Source: Dugong dugon
Lineage: Eukaryota; Chordata; Mammalia; Sirenia; Dugongidae
Length of the DNA: 64,000 nucleotides
Direction of reading: 5' to 3'
NCBI GenBank assembly: GCA_030035585.1
Contig: CM057461.1
Span: 171,379,624 to 171,443,623, forward strand
This document shows positions 43,482 to 54,587 of this stretch, piece by piece; position 1 is the first letter of the stretch; each line of letters begins with the position of its first letter. The position numbers and the translations under genes were made by a program. The notes beneath the pieces were generated by a model. It worked only from the letters and a program-made list of their open reading frames with translations. It did not search any database and was not told where the DNA came from.

Positions 43482-43871
43482 GGTTCCATATACCTTATTT
43501 GCATAGTCCCACTCAATTATTGTTTGTGAATCAGAAAGACCATGGCTAGAAGGGCCATATTAAATAATTCATTGCACTGCACTGAGTCAGTCATATAGTA
43601 ACTACGTGTTTAACTTTTTGAGAGACCACCAACCTGTTTTCCACAGCAGTTGATCATTTTGCATTCTCACCAGCAATATATGAGGGTTCCAATTTCTCCA
43701 CATTAAGTTTCCCTTTTGGCTTCTTATATAAAATGCATTGTCTGGACTTCTCATAATACTGTTAACAGAGTTTGCTTTTTCAAATCAGAATCAAGCTAAT
43801 GTAGAACAAAGTTGTATCTATATTTATGTAAAACTTAACTCTTCTATGTTTGCATGATATAGCTTTGAGTA

Positions 43872-44340
43872 TGGGATACTGCATGGTTTAAAATCAGGAA
43901 AGGTGTGCGTCAGGGTTGCATCCTTCCACCATATTTATTCAGTCTGTATGCTGAGCAAATAGTCTGAGAAACTGGACTAACTGAAGAAGAATGGGGCATT
44001 AGGATTGGAGGAAGATTCATTAACAATCTGCTATATGCAGATGATACAACCTTGCTTGCTGAAAGCAAAGAGGACTTGAAGCACTTACTGACGAAGACCA
44101 AAGACCTTCAGTATGGATTACACCTCAGCATAAAGAAAACAAAAATCCTCACAGCTGGAGCAATAAGCAACATCATGATAAATGGAGAAAATATTGAAGT
44201 TGTCAGCTTCATTTTATTTGGTTCCACAATCAATGCCCATGGAAGCAGCAGTCAAGAAATTAAAAGACACATTGCACTGGGCAAATCTGCAGCAAAGACC
44301 TCTTTAATGTGTTGAAAAGCAAAGATGTCACTTTAAGGAC
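43872..44340 (+). pseudogene. RTE reverse transcriptase fragment with intact YADD
   Basis: Decayed RT coding sequence. The RQGCIL(P)P and LFSLYAEQI boxes (motif 4 region) are near 43910-43960. The catalytic YADD is intact at 44034-44045. LLAESKEDLKHLL, then SNIMINGENIEVV, then GSSSQEIKRHIALGKSAAK follow. Stops and a frameshift near 44290 prevent function. Among the three RTE copies here that keep this box, it is the only one with both aspartates. Confidence 0.88.
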
Positions 44341-44850
44341 TGTCTTAGTTATCTGGTGCTGCTATAACAGAAATACCACAAGTGAAACAAACAGAAATTT
44401 ATTCTCTCATAGTTGAGGGGGCTAGAAGTCCAAATTCAGGGTGCCAGTTCCAGGGGAAGGCTTTTTCTCTCTGTTGGCTCTGGGGGAAGGTCCTTGTCGT
44501 CAATCTTCCCCTGGTTCTAGGAGTTTCTCAGTGCAGGGACCCCAGGTCAAAAGGTCTGCTCCCGGCTCTTCTTTTTTGGTGGCAGGAGGTCCCTTTCCTC
44601 TCTGCTCACTTCTCTCATGCCTATCTCAGAAGAGACTGACTCAAGGTACAACCTAATCCTGTAGATTGTGTCCTGCCTCATTAACATAACTGCCTCTAAT
44701 CCTGCCTCATTAACATCATAGAGGTTAGGATTTACAACACGTAGGATAACTATATCAGATCACAAAATGGAGGACAATCACACAATACTGAGAATTATAG
44801 CCTAGCCAAGTTGATACATATTTTGGGGGGACACAATTCAATCCATGACA
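44341..44850 (-). mobile_element. Solo LTR, family A, inserted in an RTE
   Basis: 510 bp, TGTCTTAGTT…CCATGACA on the plus strand. The 5-bp target duplication aggac is perfect at 44336-44340 and 44851-44855. The LTR sense strand is minus. Precise boundaries from the interrupted RTE make this the best copy for defining the family. Confidence 0.94.
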
Positions 44851-45318
44851 AGGACTAAAGTGCTGACCCAGGTCATGATATTTTCAATCATCTTATATGT
44901 ATGCGAAAGCTGGACAATGAATAAGGATGCCTGAAGAAGAATTGATGCCTTTGAATTATGGTGTTAGTGAAGAATATTGAAGATACCATGGACTGCCAGA
45001 AGAACGAAGTTTGTCTTGGAAGAAGTACAGCCAGAGTGCTTCTTGGAAGTGAGCATAGCGAATTTTGTCTCATGTACTTTGGACATGTTATCAGGAGGGA
45101 CCAGTCCCTGGAGAAAAAGACATGATACTTGGTAAAATAGAGGGTCAGTGAAAAAGAGGGGGACTCTGAATGAGACGGATTGATACAGTGGCTGCAACAA
45201 TGGGTTCAAACATAGTAACAATTGGGAGGATGGTGCAGGACCCAGCAGTATTTTGTTTTGTTGTGCTTAGGATTGCTGTTAGTTGGAGCTGACTCGATAG
45301 CACCTAACAACAATAACA

Positions 45319-46219
45319 GCATGAGATGATTATGCAAAAACAAGTTATTTACCTAATATCACAGTGTCTATCATAAAAATGGAAGAACATAATTCATGTT
45401 CACAAAACATCTTTTACTTTGAAAGCGTTCATTTCATTTATGGATAATGTTATTCAGTGCCTGGTATAAGTAAAAGGTGAACGATAGGAATTGTTTTCAA
45501 TTCCACATAGAATTCCGTTGTTACTTCAGGTTTCTGCTTTGTAATATGAACAGCTGGACGTAGAAGTAGTAGGTTTGTACAATGTCAAATTAAGCACAGG
45601 AAAAGGAGACACTTCAGAAAATTACTAACCACAATGGGGGGGGAAAAGTAATAGAGCTATATGGGTTACTGTTGGAAGTAGGGAGGCAACTGCTAAAAAC
45701 AACAACAAAAACCCAGTTAATAAATAGGTCTTCCCTGAAGGACAAAACTTCATCTAAGCAGAAAACTGCCTTGGAAAGCAATACCTATTTAAAAGGAATG
45801 AGGATCACAACTCATTTACTAAAAATGAGACATGGACCTTTCTTCAAATAATTATCGTCATGTTATGAAGTCTAAATGTCAAAGCTGTGTACCGTAAAAT
45901 AAAATCTTCTGTCGTGTATTACTTTAGATTTCACAAAGCTTTGTAGGTCTACATACTAATGGCAGAAACTAAACTTCTGATAATAGAGATAGTGATGTTA
46001 AGAGAATTTAAGCAACTTACTCAAGGTAGAGCAAGGATAAAACACCCAAACTTCCATTCAGTTGCATTTTGTACTATTTTAAACTGCCTTTAGAATCTTT
46101 CGAGTTCTCCAATCAAAAAAAAAGAAACAGTGAAAGAGATGACCCAAACCCCCAGTCAAATAAATTGAGGCCTCCGACAGCACTGTGAGATATTCATTCT
46201 ATTTCTAAAATGCACTGCC
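45319..46219. other. Unassigned sequence
   Basis: A G-run lies near 45636. Nothing else recognised. Confidence 0.4.
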
Positions 46220-46312
46220 TTTTTTGTATTACATTATTTTAACATATGTCACAGTAAACCTACAAGATAAGTAGTATCATTAAGCCCATTTTACAGATAA
46301 GGAGACTGTATA
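46220..46312 (-). repeat. MIR core fragment
   Basis: 'cagtaaacctacaagataagtagtatcattaagcccattttacagataaggagac' is the MIR core in reverse. Confidence 0.7.
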
Positions 46313-46752
46313 AGTCAGTTTTGAGGTGTAATAGTCCATCACAAAATCTCAGTGGCTTATAAATAAAAGATAACTTATTTTTTCCCTCAAAGGTCTGTGG
46401 GCCCACTGGGGTTTAATTGATTTCAGCTGGGCTTGTCTCCAGCCTGCTTATTGGGCTCAGGTCTGTTCCACGCATCTCCTGATTCTCCTTAGACCAACAG
46501 CAGATGGCAGAAGTACTTGAGAATAAGCAGAAAATTTCAGTGTCCCTAAAGGCTTCAGTTTGGAACGGGCCCACTACTACTTCCACATTCCATTGGCCAA
46601 CACACACTGCCAAGATCAAAGTGTTTTTAAATTATTGATCTCCGCTCCAACCCCTGCCTTCTTTTATACTCTGCTTTATGACGCCGGTGTTGGGGCTCTA
46701 AAACTCTGTATCTATTTCGTCAGATAGCACCCTACTAATTAGAGGTATTAGA
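46313..46752. repeat. Probable ancient repeat, unclassified
   Basis: 'aagtcagttttgaggtgtaatag…aatctcagtggcttataaataaaag…ggtctgtgggcc…ttggccaac' has the layout of an old DNA or LTR repeat that opens with a 'gtggcttaaa' phrase. The family cannot be fixed by eye. Confidence 0.35.
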
Positions 46753-46908
46753 AAACCAAAAAACCAAACCCGTTGCCGTCGAGTTGATTCCGACTCAGAG
46801 CAACCCTATAAGATAGCGTAGGTAGAACTGCCGAATAGGATGTCCAAGAAGCATCTGGTGGATTCAAAATGCCAACCTTTTGGTCAGCAGGCGAGTTCTT
46901 AACTACTG
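46753..46908 (-). mobile_element. AfroSINE
   Basis: Tail of aaccaaaaaaccaaacccg, then cgttgccgtcgagttgattccg to 'gcgagttcttaacta'. The tRNA-like head is missing. Confidence 0.92.
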
Positions 46909-47689
46909 AGAGGGGATCTTAAAGACTGAAGAAGGGAGAAGAGACATTCTCTTTCCAGTTGTGTTCCTGTCCGTCTTCTCAGAAAAGTTTCCCCACTCCA
47001 ACAACTGCGCTAGGCCCCGGTTGCCTATTTCTCCTTTCTGTCCACACATTACAGTAACAGCCGCATTATCCTCCCTCAGAGATACTGCCATGATCTGGGC
47101 GTCATCTATGCTCAGAAGACTAAGCCCTCCCCCCTCGCCCCCATATGCCTCTCTGTAATCTCCTAGAGAACCAGCAGCAGGCCTGGACCCCAACTGCAGG
47201 AGTTGTCTTTCCTGGGTTTCAATATTCTCCATATCCTCCCATCCACAGGGCTGTGATTGGGGGAGGTGAGTGAGGTGACTCACACAGTAGAGGCATGAAC
47301 CTCACCTTCATTTAAAATTTAATATTTTGTTCAGCATGGATTTTTGCATTCATTTTGATTTTGTAAATGTGTTTATTAAAATATTATTTACCTTGACTAC
47401 TGAATGTTTTGGTGCCCCCTTGAATTCTGAGGTGAGTGCTTCTTACCTCACCTAGTCCCAGCTCTTGTAGGTGCACATGCTCATTGTGAATGTCTCCAAC
47501 CCTGAGTTGTCCATTTATTGTTTCTCAGTCGGTACTGGTTCTGTGCTACTTAATAACAGGAAACACAGTCCAAAAGAAAGGTGCTCCTTTTGACTTTCTT
47601 TATTTCAGGCAGGATTCCTGAGTCTGCCTTAGACCTGTTTCAGGCATTGAAAATAGACTTGACCATGTAATTGTAACACTTCACAATCT
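46909..47689. other. Unassigned; long open frame on the minus strand
   Basis: A 126-codon minus frame (46903-47283) is the longest non-transposon frame nearby. It reads PCGWEDMENIETQERQLLQL, then NAAVTVMCGQKGEIGNRGLA. It lacks a known domain, splice signals and start context. I treat it as chance or an unknown remnant. Confidence 0.3.
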
Positions 47690-50060
47690 GCTGCGTCTTT
47701 CCACTTCTTTATCATAATTTTCCTCAATATTCTCATTTGATTGTTCCAATGGTTAGATTATTTCTTTTTTCTCCATTAAAAGAAACTCCTAACAGGACCA
47801 AACTTACTTTCATAGTTAATGGGAATGCATTGCAGACCAATTTCACTGTAATGCCATCTTTAAAATATTTAGTATTTCTATCCAAGGAAAAGAAAAGTGT
47901 TTCTGTTTATTGAAGTATTTGCTTCTTTCTTTATCAAACTTTGAGTTCATTTTTCTATATTATGCAAACATCCTTTTAAAATTTATTGCCAAGAATTTTA
48001 TGTTATGTTGCTAAAAGGATTTTAAAGGAATCTTTTCTTCAGCAACTCTAACAATTCTTGTTTGTTCTGAAGACAGCTGTTGATTTTTACGCACTGTTTT
48101 TGTAATTAAAGAGACATCAAATGTTTTATTATTTCTGCTTTTTATATGCTATTTATTTAGTTTTCTGAGTATATAAATAGTTCAGTATTGTGTTGAATTA
48201 AATTAATACGTTTCTTGAAAATGAACCGTAGTTGTATTCCTGGAATTCATTCACCTTCATCATGGTACATTCTAATTTTAATATACGGCTGAGAATTATT
48301 TCCTAGTATTGATTTAGGCTTGCTGCCTCTACTTTCATAAATGTGTTTGGCCTGTATAATTGTTTTGATTTTTCTTAACATTTTGAGATTAATGGTTAAT
48401 CCACATATGTTCATTCTTTTATCAATTGAGGTGTTTAGACTCAATATTCTTCTAAGTAGTTTTCATTGTATATCCTAGAAATCCTTCCCTATTATTTTTT
48501 TTCTTGACTCAGGTGTCCAAATATTAATTTATAATTTTGAATTTATTTTTAATGTTTCTTAAAATATTTTAATCATTTTATTGCATTGACATTAGAGAAT
48601 GCAATTTGTCATATTTCTACCTTTTGAATTCAATTATACCCACTCCTCACTTATCAACAAGATTATGTTCCAAAGATCAGGTCATTATGCAAAAATGGAG
48701 GATGATTACATCAGATCACAAAATGGAGGATGACTACATCATTACACAACTGCCAAACTACAGCCTTACATAACTGTTAAATTATATCCTTACTTAACTG
48801 CCAAATTACATCATTACATCATTATGTAACTGCCAAACCACTGAGAATCATCAAACCCAGCCAAGTTGACACATAACCTTAACCACCACAGCCAGCATTA
48901 CTCTCACCTCACACGCTGGCATTCATTACTGTCAGATTCATGTCATTAATACACAAAACAGTTGGATAGTAGATTTTTTTTACTAGTGTCATAAACATGA
49001 AATATCAGATAATGAGATAGTAGATAAGTGAGGAGTAGGTGTACTGTTTTTTTTTTTTTAGCCTAGTATGTGGTCATTTTTTTTTTTTTCCTAAAGGTTC
49101 TATGGATCCTTCAGATATGCTATATTCTTTGTCTTCAGGTTAGACTAGCCAGAACAATATTATTCAGATTTTCTACATTCTTCATTCATCTTTTCCTACT
49201 TGATCTGTCACAGGCTAACAAAGGAGAGTTACAGATTCCTACTATTTCTGAGATTTATTTTAACATCTGCTATGGCATTTTTTTCTTTTATCTAGTAATA
49301 TATCTGACGAGTACATTGTCATTGTGAATTTTTATTTTTATTTTGAATGACTAATTTTATTCCCTTAACATTTTTTTTCCATGGAGTTCAAACTTACCTG
49401 ACATTCCCACTATGATTTGGGCTTTATTTTTATTAGCATTTGCCTGACATATTTTTGCTGTTATCTAAGTTCCATTCTTCCTGGTCTATGTTGTTTTAAA
49501 TGCATCACTCGTACGTAGCACATTGTTAAGTCTTGCCTTTCGATTCAATTCTTTTTTAAATACACATATTGGCTTCTTTTTTTTTTCCCCTATATGTCTA
49601 AAATCTCCCTCCTGATTCTGTTATCTAATTACCTCACCTTTGATTTCTTATTTCATAAATTTACGTTCTGTTCAAAAAGATGTACTCATGGCAGAGTACC
49701 CACCCCCCCTTACTTCATAGGCTTGTGCTTCTTTCAGAGTAGGTTCTGCATCTATCTTTTTCATGTAATTTTCCTGTCACTTCCTCCTCAGTATTCAGTT
49801 GAGATTGTGCACAATCATTGTTGATAGTATCAGTTTGGCTCTTGCTATGTTTTTGCCCCTGTAATACTGTTTAAAGTTCCTTATCAGAGTTTATTCTTTC
49901 TGCTCTGGGATCTATCCTATCCCCATGGGATTACTCACAGATTTTCAAGCATCTCTCAGTTTTGGGTGAGCCTTTGCTTCATGACCAAAAACAATCAGCC
50001 CTCAGTGTTTATTCTTACCTTACCACACTCTTCACTAGCCTCTCTCTAACAGTCAGGTTC
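47690..50060 (-). repeat. Ancient L1 (or HAL1) ORF2 region, antisense, split by a composite transposon
   Basis: On the plus strand, successive phrases parallel the antisense of L1 ORF2: 'cttgaaaatgaaccgtagttgtattcctgg', 'cttcatcatggtaca', 'gtgtttggcctgtataattg', then after the insert 'ttacagattcctactatttctgag' and 'ttatctagtaatatatctgacg'. It is very diverged, and the ends are approximate. Confidence 0.6.
48639..49041 (-). mobile_element. Composite TA-flanked inverted-repeat transposon carrying LTR sequence (copy 2)
   Basis: 403 bp. The left end is CCCACTCCTCACTTATC and the right end is the reverse complement of CACCTACTCCTCACTTATC, each with TA outside (48637-48638, 49042-49043). In reverse it matches copy 1 from end to end. 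The LTR-family-B-like middle (about 48690-48890, 'tggttaaggttatgtgtcaacttggctggg') includes degenerate tandem units. It is inserted in an antisense L1. No transposase. Confidence 0.82.
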
Positions 50061-52981
50061 ATCCTGCTCCCAGCTCAGGAGAGAAAACCTAGACCTAACT
50101 TATGCTCTGTGTCCATAGCTTTAGTAATCTGCATGGAAAGATGAGGCTCCACAAGGTTCTCCTATGTCTTTCTGCCCAAGATAATTGTTCTTTTGGTTGG
50201 TTATTTCTCCTTCTCTTTCCATCCTAGTAAATAACAGTAACGCTATTGTAGGGGATTGTTAGCTCTGTGCTGCTATTCTCTGTCTCATACCTCTAAGAGG
50301 AAGGTATTAATCAGATGGTGAGTACTGAAAGATTTTACTGTTCTTGGTGAAACTCTGCTAATTTATGTTGTCAGAGGACTTTTCCCCAAGGCTACCCACC
50401 AGTCCACTTACTTTCGTCTATTCTCATGAGATTTTCTCCCTTCCTGGTTGACAGGTGTTTTTGCCATTTGCCTTCCTCTTTCTTTTATGTAGAACTAAGA
50501 TGTGAGGAATGGAGAAGTAACAACCATCTTGAGATAGACCAAGAGAATTGCAGAGACTTTGGCCATGATATCCTCCAGTAGCTGAATCAATGCCTGCAAA
50601 CAGGATTACCTACTAAAAGATCAAAGTAGGTGGGAAGGGAGATTGTTGAAGTCCTTGTACTTCAAGCAACCCCTCCCCTCCACCTCCATGCTTTCATCAG
50701 CAGGAGTACTGAGGAGCCCATAGTTGGTGGAAAGAGTCTCACAACCCTGCTAGAAGGTTTACTTTACATTCATGATCCTTAACCTCAAATGGGTCTCTAG
50801 TGCTACCCAGGAATCATAATATTCATTCTCCCTCTCTCCTACGTGACTATTTCTCACCTTCTCTCGTCTCATTCCTCCAACACCACAACCCCATCTCAGA
50901 CGATGACCTCATTTACCATCTTACCAAGAAAATGTCAGTAAGTAGAAGAGAACTCCCGCAAGACTCCCATGGTCACATCTCCTACCCACCTGCATCTGTA
51001 TAAATGCCCTGCCTTCTCTCCTGTTACAAGGGATGAATTTAAATGAGTATTCAGTTCATCTGGCTCACAGCTGAACTTCTGTAAAAATCTCCCACCTTCA
51101 TCAATAATTTATGAGCATTCTTGGGGCACCTCAGCCAGTTATCAGGCTTTTCCCTGGGTTCCACCATTCTTTTCTTCACTTCCTTGGACTCGTGTGTGAC
51201 ATTCTGCCAGAGGAATAACTCAGGCATGGCTTCTGTGGGCAATATACCTTTCAGAATTTTTAGTGGAAGTCTATTTCCTTTTTCTTTATTGCATCTTTGC
51301 CCTTCACTGGATCCAAATGTAGTTTTTTGGGGTCACATGAGACACTTCCCAGAACCATAGCAAGGTATGACTTTTAGAACAGTCTTTCTCCTCTGGCAAA
51401 TAGAGTCTTCGTCCTGGGACAGCTACTTCCTCCTTTATGGGTAAGTTCTTTCCAAGGAGGCTTCTCGGCCCTCCCAATAAATGCAGTATTGTCTAGCCTC
51501 CTTTACCAATTGACTCAGAAAGACCAGACATATATGCATCAAACTCTGTTGTTAGTTGCCATCAAGTTGATTTTGAATCAAACTCAAGCTGCTAAAATTT
51601 TATTTCACCCTCCTACATATTGCAAAGAAAATTATTTGAGTAATTTTTCTACTTTTAAACCAAACTGTTGGTATGCCACCTAAAAATGGATATACTGTCC
51701 ATATAATCTTCTTAGTCTCTCAAAGACATGGAACCACTTTGCCACTTGGTTATTGTGTTCTTAGTAGGATAGTGCCGGCATCAAATAAAAAGCAACATGA
51801 AAAGTTTACCTCTGAGTTCAGAAAAGGGAGAGCCAATCAGCAGGACCATCCTCATCCCCACAAGCTAACTTTCTCTTCTTTTTTCACTCTAGGTCACACT
51901 TCCATCTCTGTACCCCACTGTTCCTCCTTTGATATGGGCTGATGTTATGCTCTGAGGCTACTTTCTGATTCACAGTGATCAAGCCTCACACAGAAAATGT
52001 GAACAGAATAGAAATCCTATCACTGCATTTCAATTATTCACAATCCATTTTCTTTTTCGTCTGCCTGTTCTCCTCTCTCTTTCTCCTTCTAACAAGCATA
52101 TTCAGTCACAGCATTCTTGAAAGCCCTTTTTCCTAATTGGCTCCCTGGAGGCTGTTGAACAAATGGAGAAGTAGGAGGAGGTTCTTGTCCATTCAGCATT
52201 GTCTCTCAGTGCCATGTGAATTGGGTGAATGTGCCTGGCAGGGGTAGCATGCAGCTGACTTACATAAGCACCTAGCTGAGGGCTGCCTTCTGTTTTAAGG
52301 AAAAGTTGTTAGGAGAAGGGGTAATGGGGAAATAGGGAAGAAAATTTTGAGCAATTACAAGTTTCTCTCACTCTTTTGATAAGACAATTTGAGTAGGTGT
52401 TATCTATTTTTTGTTATAGTCTTTCCATCCAAAGAAGTTGTCTGCTTTCTTTTTCTGCAATTCAGAAGGGAATTGCTTCGAAGTTTAAAACATGTAGTTC
52501 TTGGTAGTTATTCCCTGTACACAGCGGTATCAGTATTTGTTAAATCATAATTATTTTGGAGGTTTAAAGTAGAACCATTGCATAGTTCTTGGCTTACATT
52601 ATTCTCAAGCCGTATCATAAACCTTCCATACATGCTTCTGCATATGGTTTTTTTTTTTTTTTAATCTCTATAGGTGATGATACTCAGACAGTGAGTGAAA
52701 ACTATGTTTTGCTTTGTAATTTTCCAGTGGTGACTTAAGTGTTATCCTAGACATCCAGATTCTTTAACGAAGGACTGCCACTTAAAATATTTTATGTTCT
52801 TATTTTGAGTTAATGAATAGGTTGTTATCAATATGACACAAATGTATTTGAAGCAAATTTAAGTAAATTTTAACTTCAGAATATTTGTATTTTTTTTTTT
52901 TTCTATTTTCATTCATCTTATTTGGTAAACCTGAAGTAGACATAGTACAAAAGAAAAGATTCTAGATGTAAACATTTAAGA
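50061..52981. other. Unassigned sequence
   Basis: Almost 3 kb without a confidently named repeat. A 26-bp AfroSINE tail-like scrap (ttgttagttgccatcaagttg) is at 51548-51575. T-runs lie at 52648 and 52890. Frames at 51051-51242 (minus) and 51121-51360 (plus) overlap and lack support. Confidence 0.35.
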
Positions 52982-53095
52982 AACCAGTTGCTGTCGAGTT
53001 GATTCCAATTCATGGCAACACATGTGTTTCAGAGAACTGTGCTCCATAGGGTTTTAACGGCAGTAAACTTTTGGAAACAGATCACCAGGCTTCTG
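52982..53095 (-). mobile_element. AfroSINE, old variant, tail half
   Basis: Antisense 'aaaccagttgctgtcgagttgattcc…gtgtttcagagaactgtgctccatagggttttaacg…agatcaccagg'. Same old subfamily as 38529. The head half is missing. Confidence 0.82.
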
Positions 53096-53099
53096 TGAA

Positions 53100-53195
53100 A
53101 GGCCACAGCCTTGAAAACTCTATAGAGCCTTTCTACACGGTACACATGAGGTCACATGAGTTGAAGTCAGCTCTATGGCAACTAATAACAACAAC
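53100..53195 (+). mobile_element. AfroSINE 3' fragment, opposing orientation
   Basis: Sense 'cacagccttgaaaactctatagagcc…atgagttgaagtcagctctatggcaactaataacaacaac'. Its end is RTE-like (aacaacaac rather than gggtttgg). It meets the antisense fragment head to head and forms an imperfect inverted repeat. Confidence 0.8.
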
Positions 53196-54124
53196 ATCAA
53201 AGAAGAATCAAAATTAATTTACCTAATCAAAAAAATGTCACTTAAATTTAAACTTAGCATAATGGGTAGTGTTGTATCTCAGCAATTCATAAGATGGATT
53301 TTCGGGGCAGTTATCTGGGACTTCTGAAAACTGGCTCCATCGATTGATAGCCATTTGGTTGTTTTCATCACTGCATCATTTCTAATTATTGAGAAATTTT
53401 TAAGATAATATTTTGGTTAACCAGTTCAGCCAAAGTATCCATGAAATATATAGTTTTGTTTTTTCATGTTCAGTTTATCTGGTGCTTGTTAAGCTTCATT
53501 AAATGCTAACCAGTTTAGAAATAAATTTACCTCTTAAAACAAAGTTGTTTATTATCATTTAAAAAATTGATTATAGTTTTATTGAATGAAGGAGTCTTAG
53601 GCCATGTGACATCATGTGCATTATAAATCTGACTTTAGAGGGGTTCAGTAAAATGTTTTTGTCTTTCAATTTAAAGTTTTATTTTGCATTTTATTGAATT
53701 TATAGTGATTTATTTAGGTCTTGGAAGCTGAGAAGAAATCAGAGAGTTTCACCTTGGAAATGAGTCATTCTAAAGTGATAAATGTCTCCCTGAACCTACA
53801 GATTAAGGTTCAGACAATTTGATATAATTTGAGTCTCAGTGCTGACAATTCATTATGGAGGGTGGTTGCCAAAGTGGCAATAACATTTGTGGAGAATGCA
53901 GAAGAAAAATGAATAAGAAACACTGTTATAAAAAAAAAGAAACAAAAATTTAACCTACAATATAAAATTACTAAAAACAAAAATTTGAAAGGGCATGTGT
54001 TTTTTTATTTGGATTTATGTCACATAGCACATATGTGTTTTTATATCTGGAATAATGTCACATAAAATGATAAAATCAGATCAGCCAAGGATCAAGTCCT
54101 AGCTATAGCTAGCATTCTGTCGTT
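53196..54124. other. Unassigned sequence
   Basis: Nothing recognised. Confidence 0.4.
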
Positions 54125-54230
54125 GATCGATTCATTAAACATTTATTAAGTGCCTGCTTTGTGCCAGGTTCTCTGTTGGTGATAAAAGGATGAGTAAGAA
54201 GCTTCTGCCTTTCAAGGGACTTAGAACACC
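54125..54230 (+). repeat. L2-like 3' fragment
   Basis: 'gattcattaaacatttattaagtgcctgctttgtgccaggttctctgttgg…aagcttctgcctttcaaggg'. Confidence 0.6.
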
Positions 54231-54306
54231 AGCAGTGTCGGGGCAACTCATAGCCTTTGTAAAACATGAATTTTCCAGTAGCCTCCAGGCATTGTCTAAA
54301 AAAAAA
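54231..54306 (+). repeat. ~75-bp A-tailed repeat, copy 1
   Basis: agcagtgtcggggcaactca through 'ccagtagcctccaggcattgt' and an A-run. It matches 57862-57937 at roughly 85-90%. The A tail suggests a retrocopy of a small RNA or an mRNA end. It interrupts L2-like sequence. Confidence 0.75.
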
Positions 54307-54587
54307 CAGTGAGGTTTATATATAGGGAACTGAGCTCCCTCCAGCTGGCTGTGCTCTGAATAGATTGCTGAAGAGCAGTGGTTATCTTCAAGGGCCAGTC
54401 TTGAATGGATAAACAAAAGCCAATTCCAGTACATTATAAAGTGAACTTAAAATAATGGCACTAAGGCTGACTTAGGAGAACTATGAAATAGAGAGCTTAT
54501 CTCTGATGTCTTTGCAATTCTGCTTCAGCAGCCTTCTGGCTTTTCTGGCACTCATCTTTCCTAAGTGGTTTCTGGGATACATTCCTT
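54307..54587. other. Unassigned sequence
   Basis: Nothing recognised. Confidence 0.4.

Larger units (their letters stand above)
42120..43712 (-). repeat. L1 3' region, antisense, split by an AfroSINE and a ~0.85-kb block with an LTR
   Basis: Left part 42120-42738 includes 'tttatctattttagatatttcc', 'tccatttatccctctgatggac', 'ttttggctactgtgaatag' and 'gggtatatacctaggagtgg'. The right part resumes near 43583 ('tcatatagtaac…gtttaactttttgag…ttttccacagcag…gggttccaatttctccaca'). Both follow one L1 consensus in order. Confidence 0.78.
43872..45318 (+). mobile_element. BovB-like RTE LINE, split by a solo LTR
   Basis: The sense copy runs from 'gatactgcatggtttaaaatcagg' to the GCACCTAACAACAATAACA end. 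It lies in two parts, 43872-44340 and 44851-45318, that join exactly once the LTR and one target copy are removed. It covers the RT palm, thumb and C-terminal tail. Confidence 0.93.

Noticed and set aside
48639-49041. CRISPR-like array, because of the short repeated units
   Set aside because: The units are degenerate, contiguous without unique spacers and lie in a mammalian transposon; no cas genes are possible in this context.
51548-51575. A further AfroSINE copy
   Set aside because: Only ~26 bp resemble the tail; too short to list as an element, though it may be a scrap of one.
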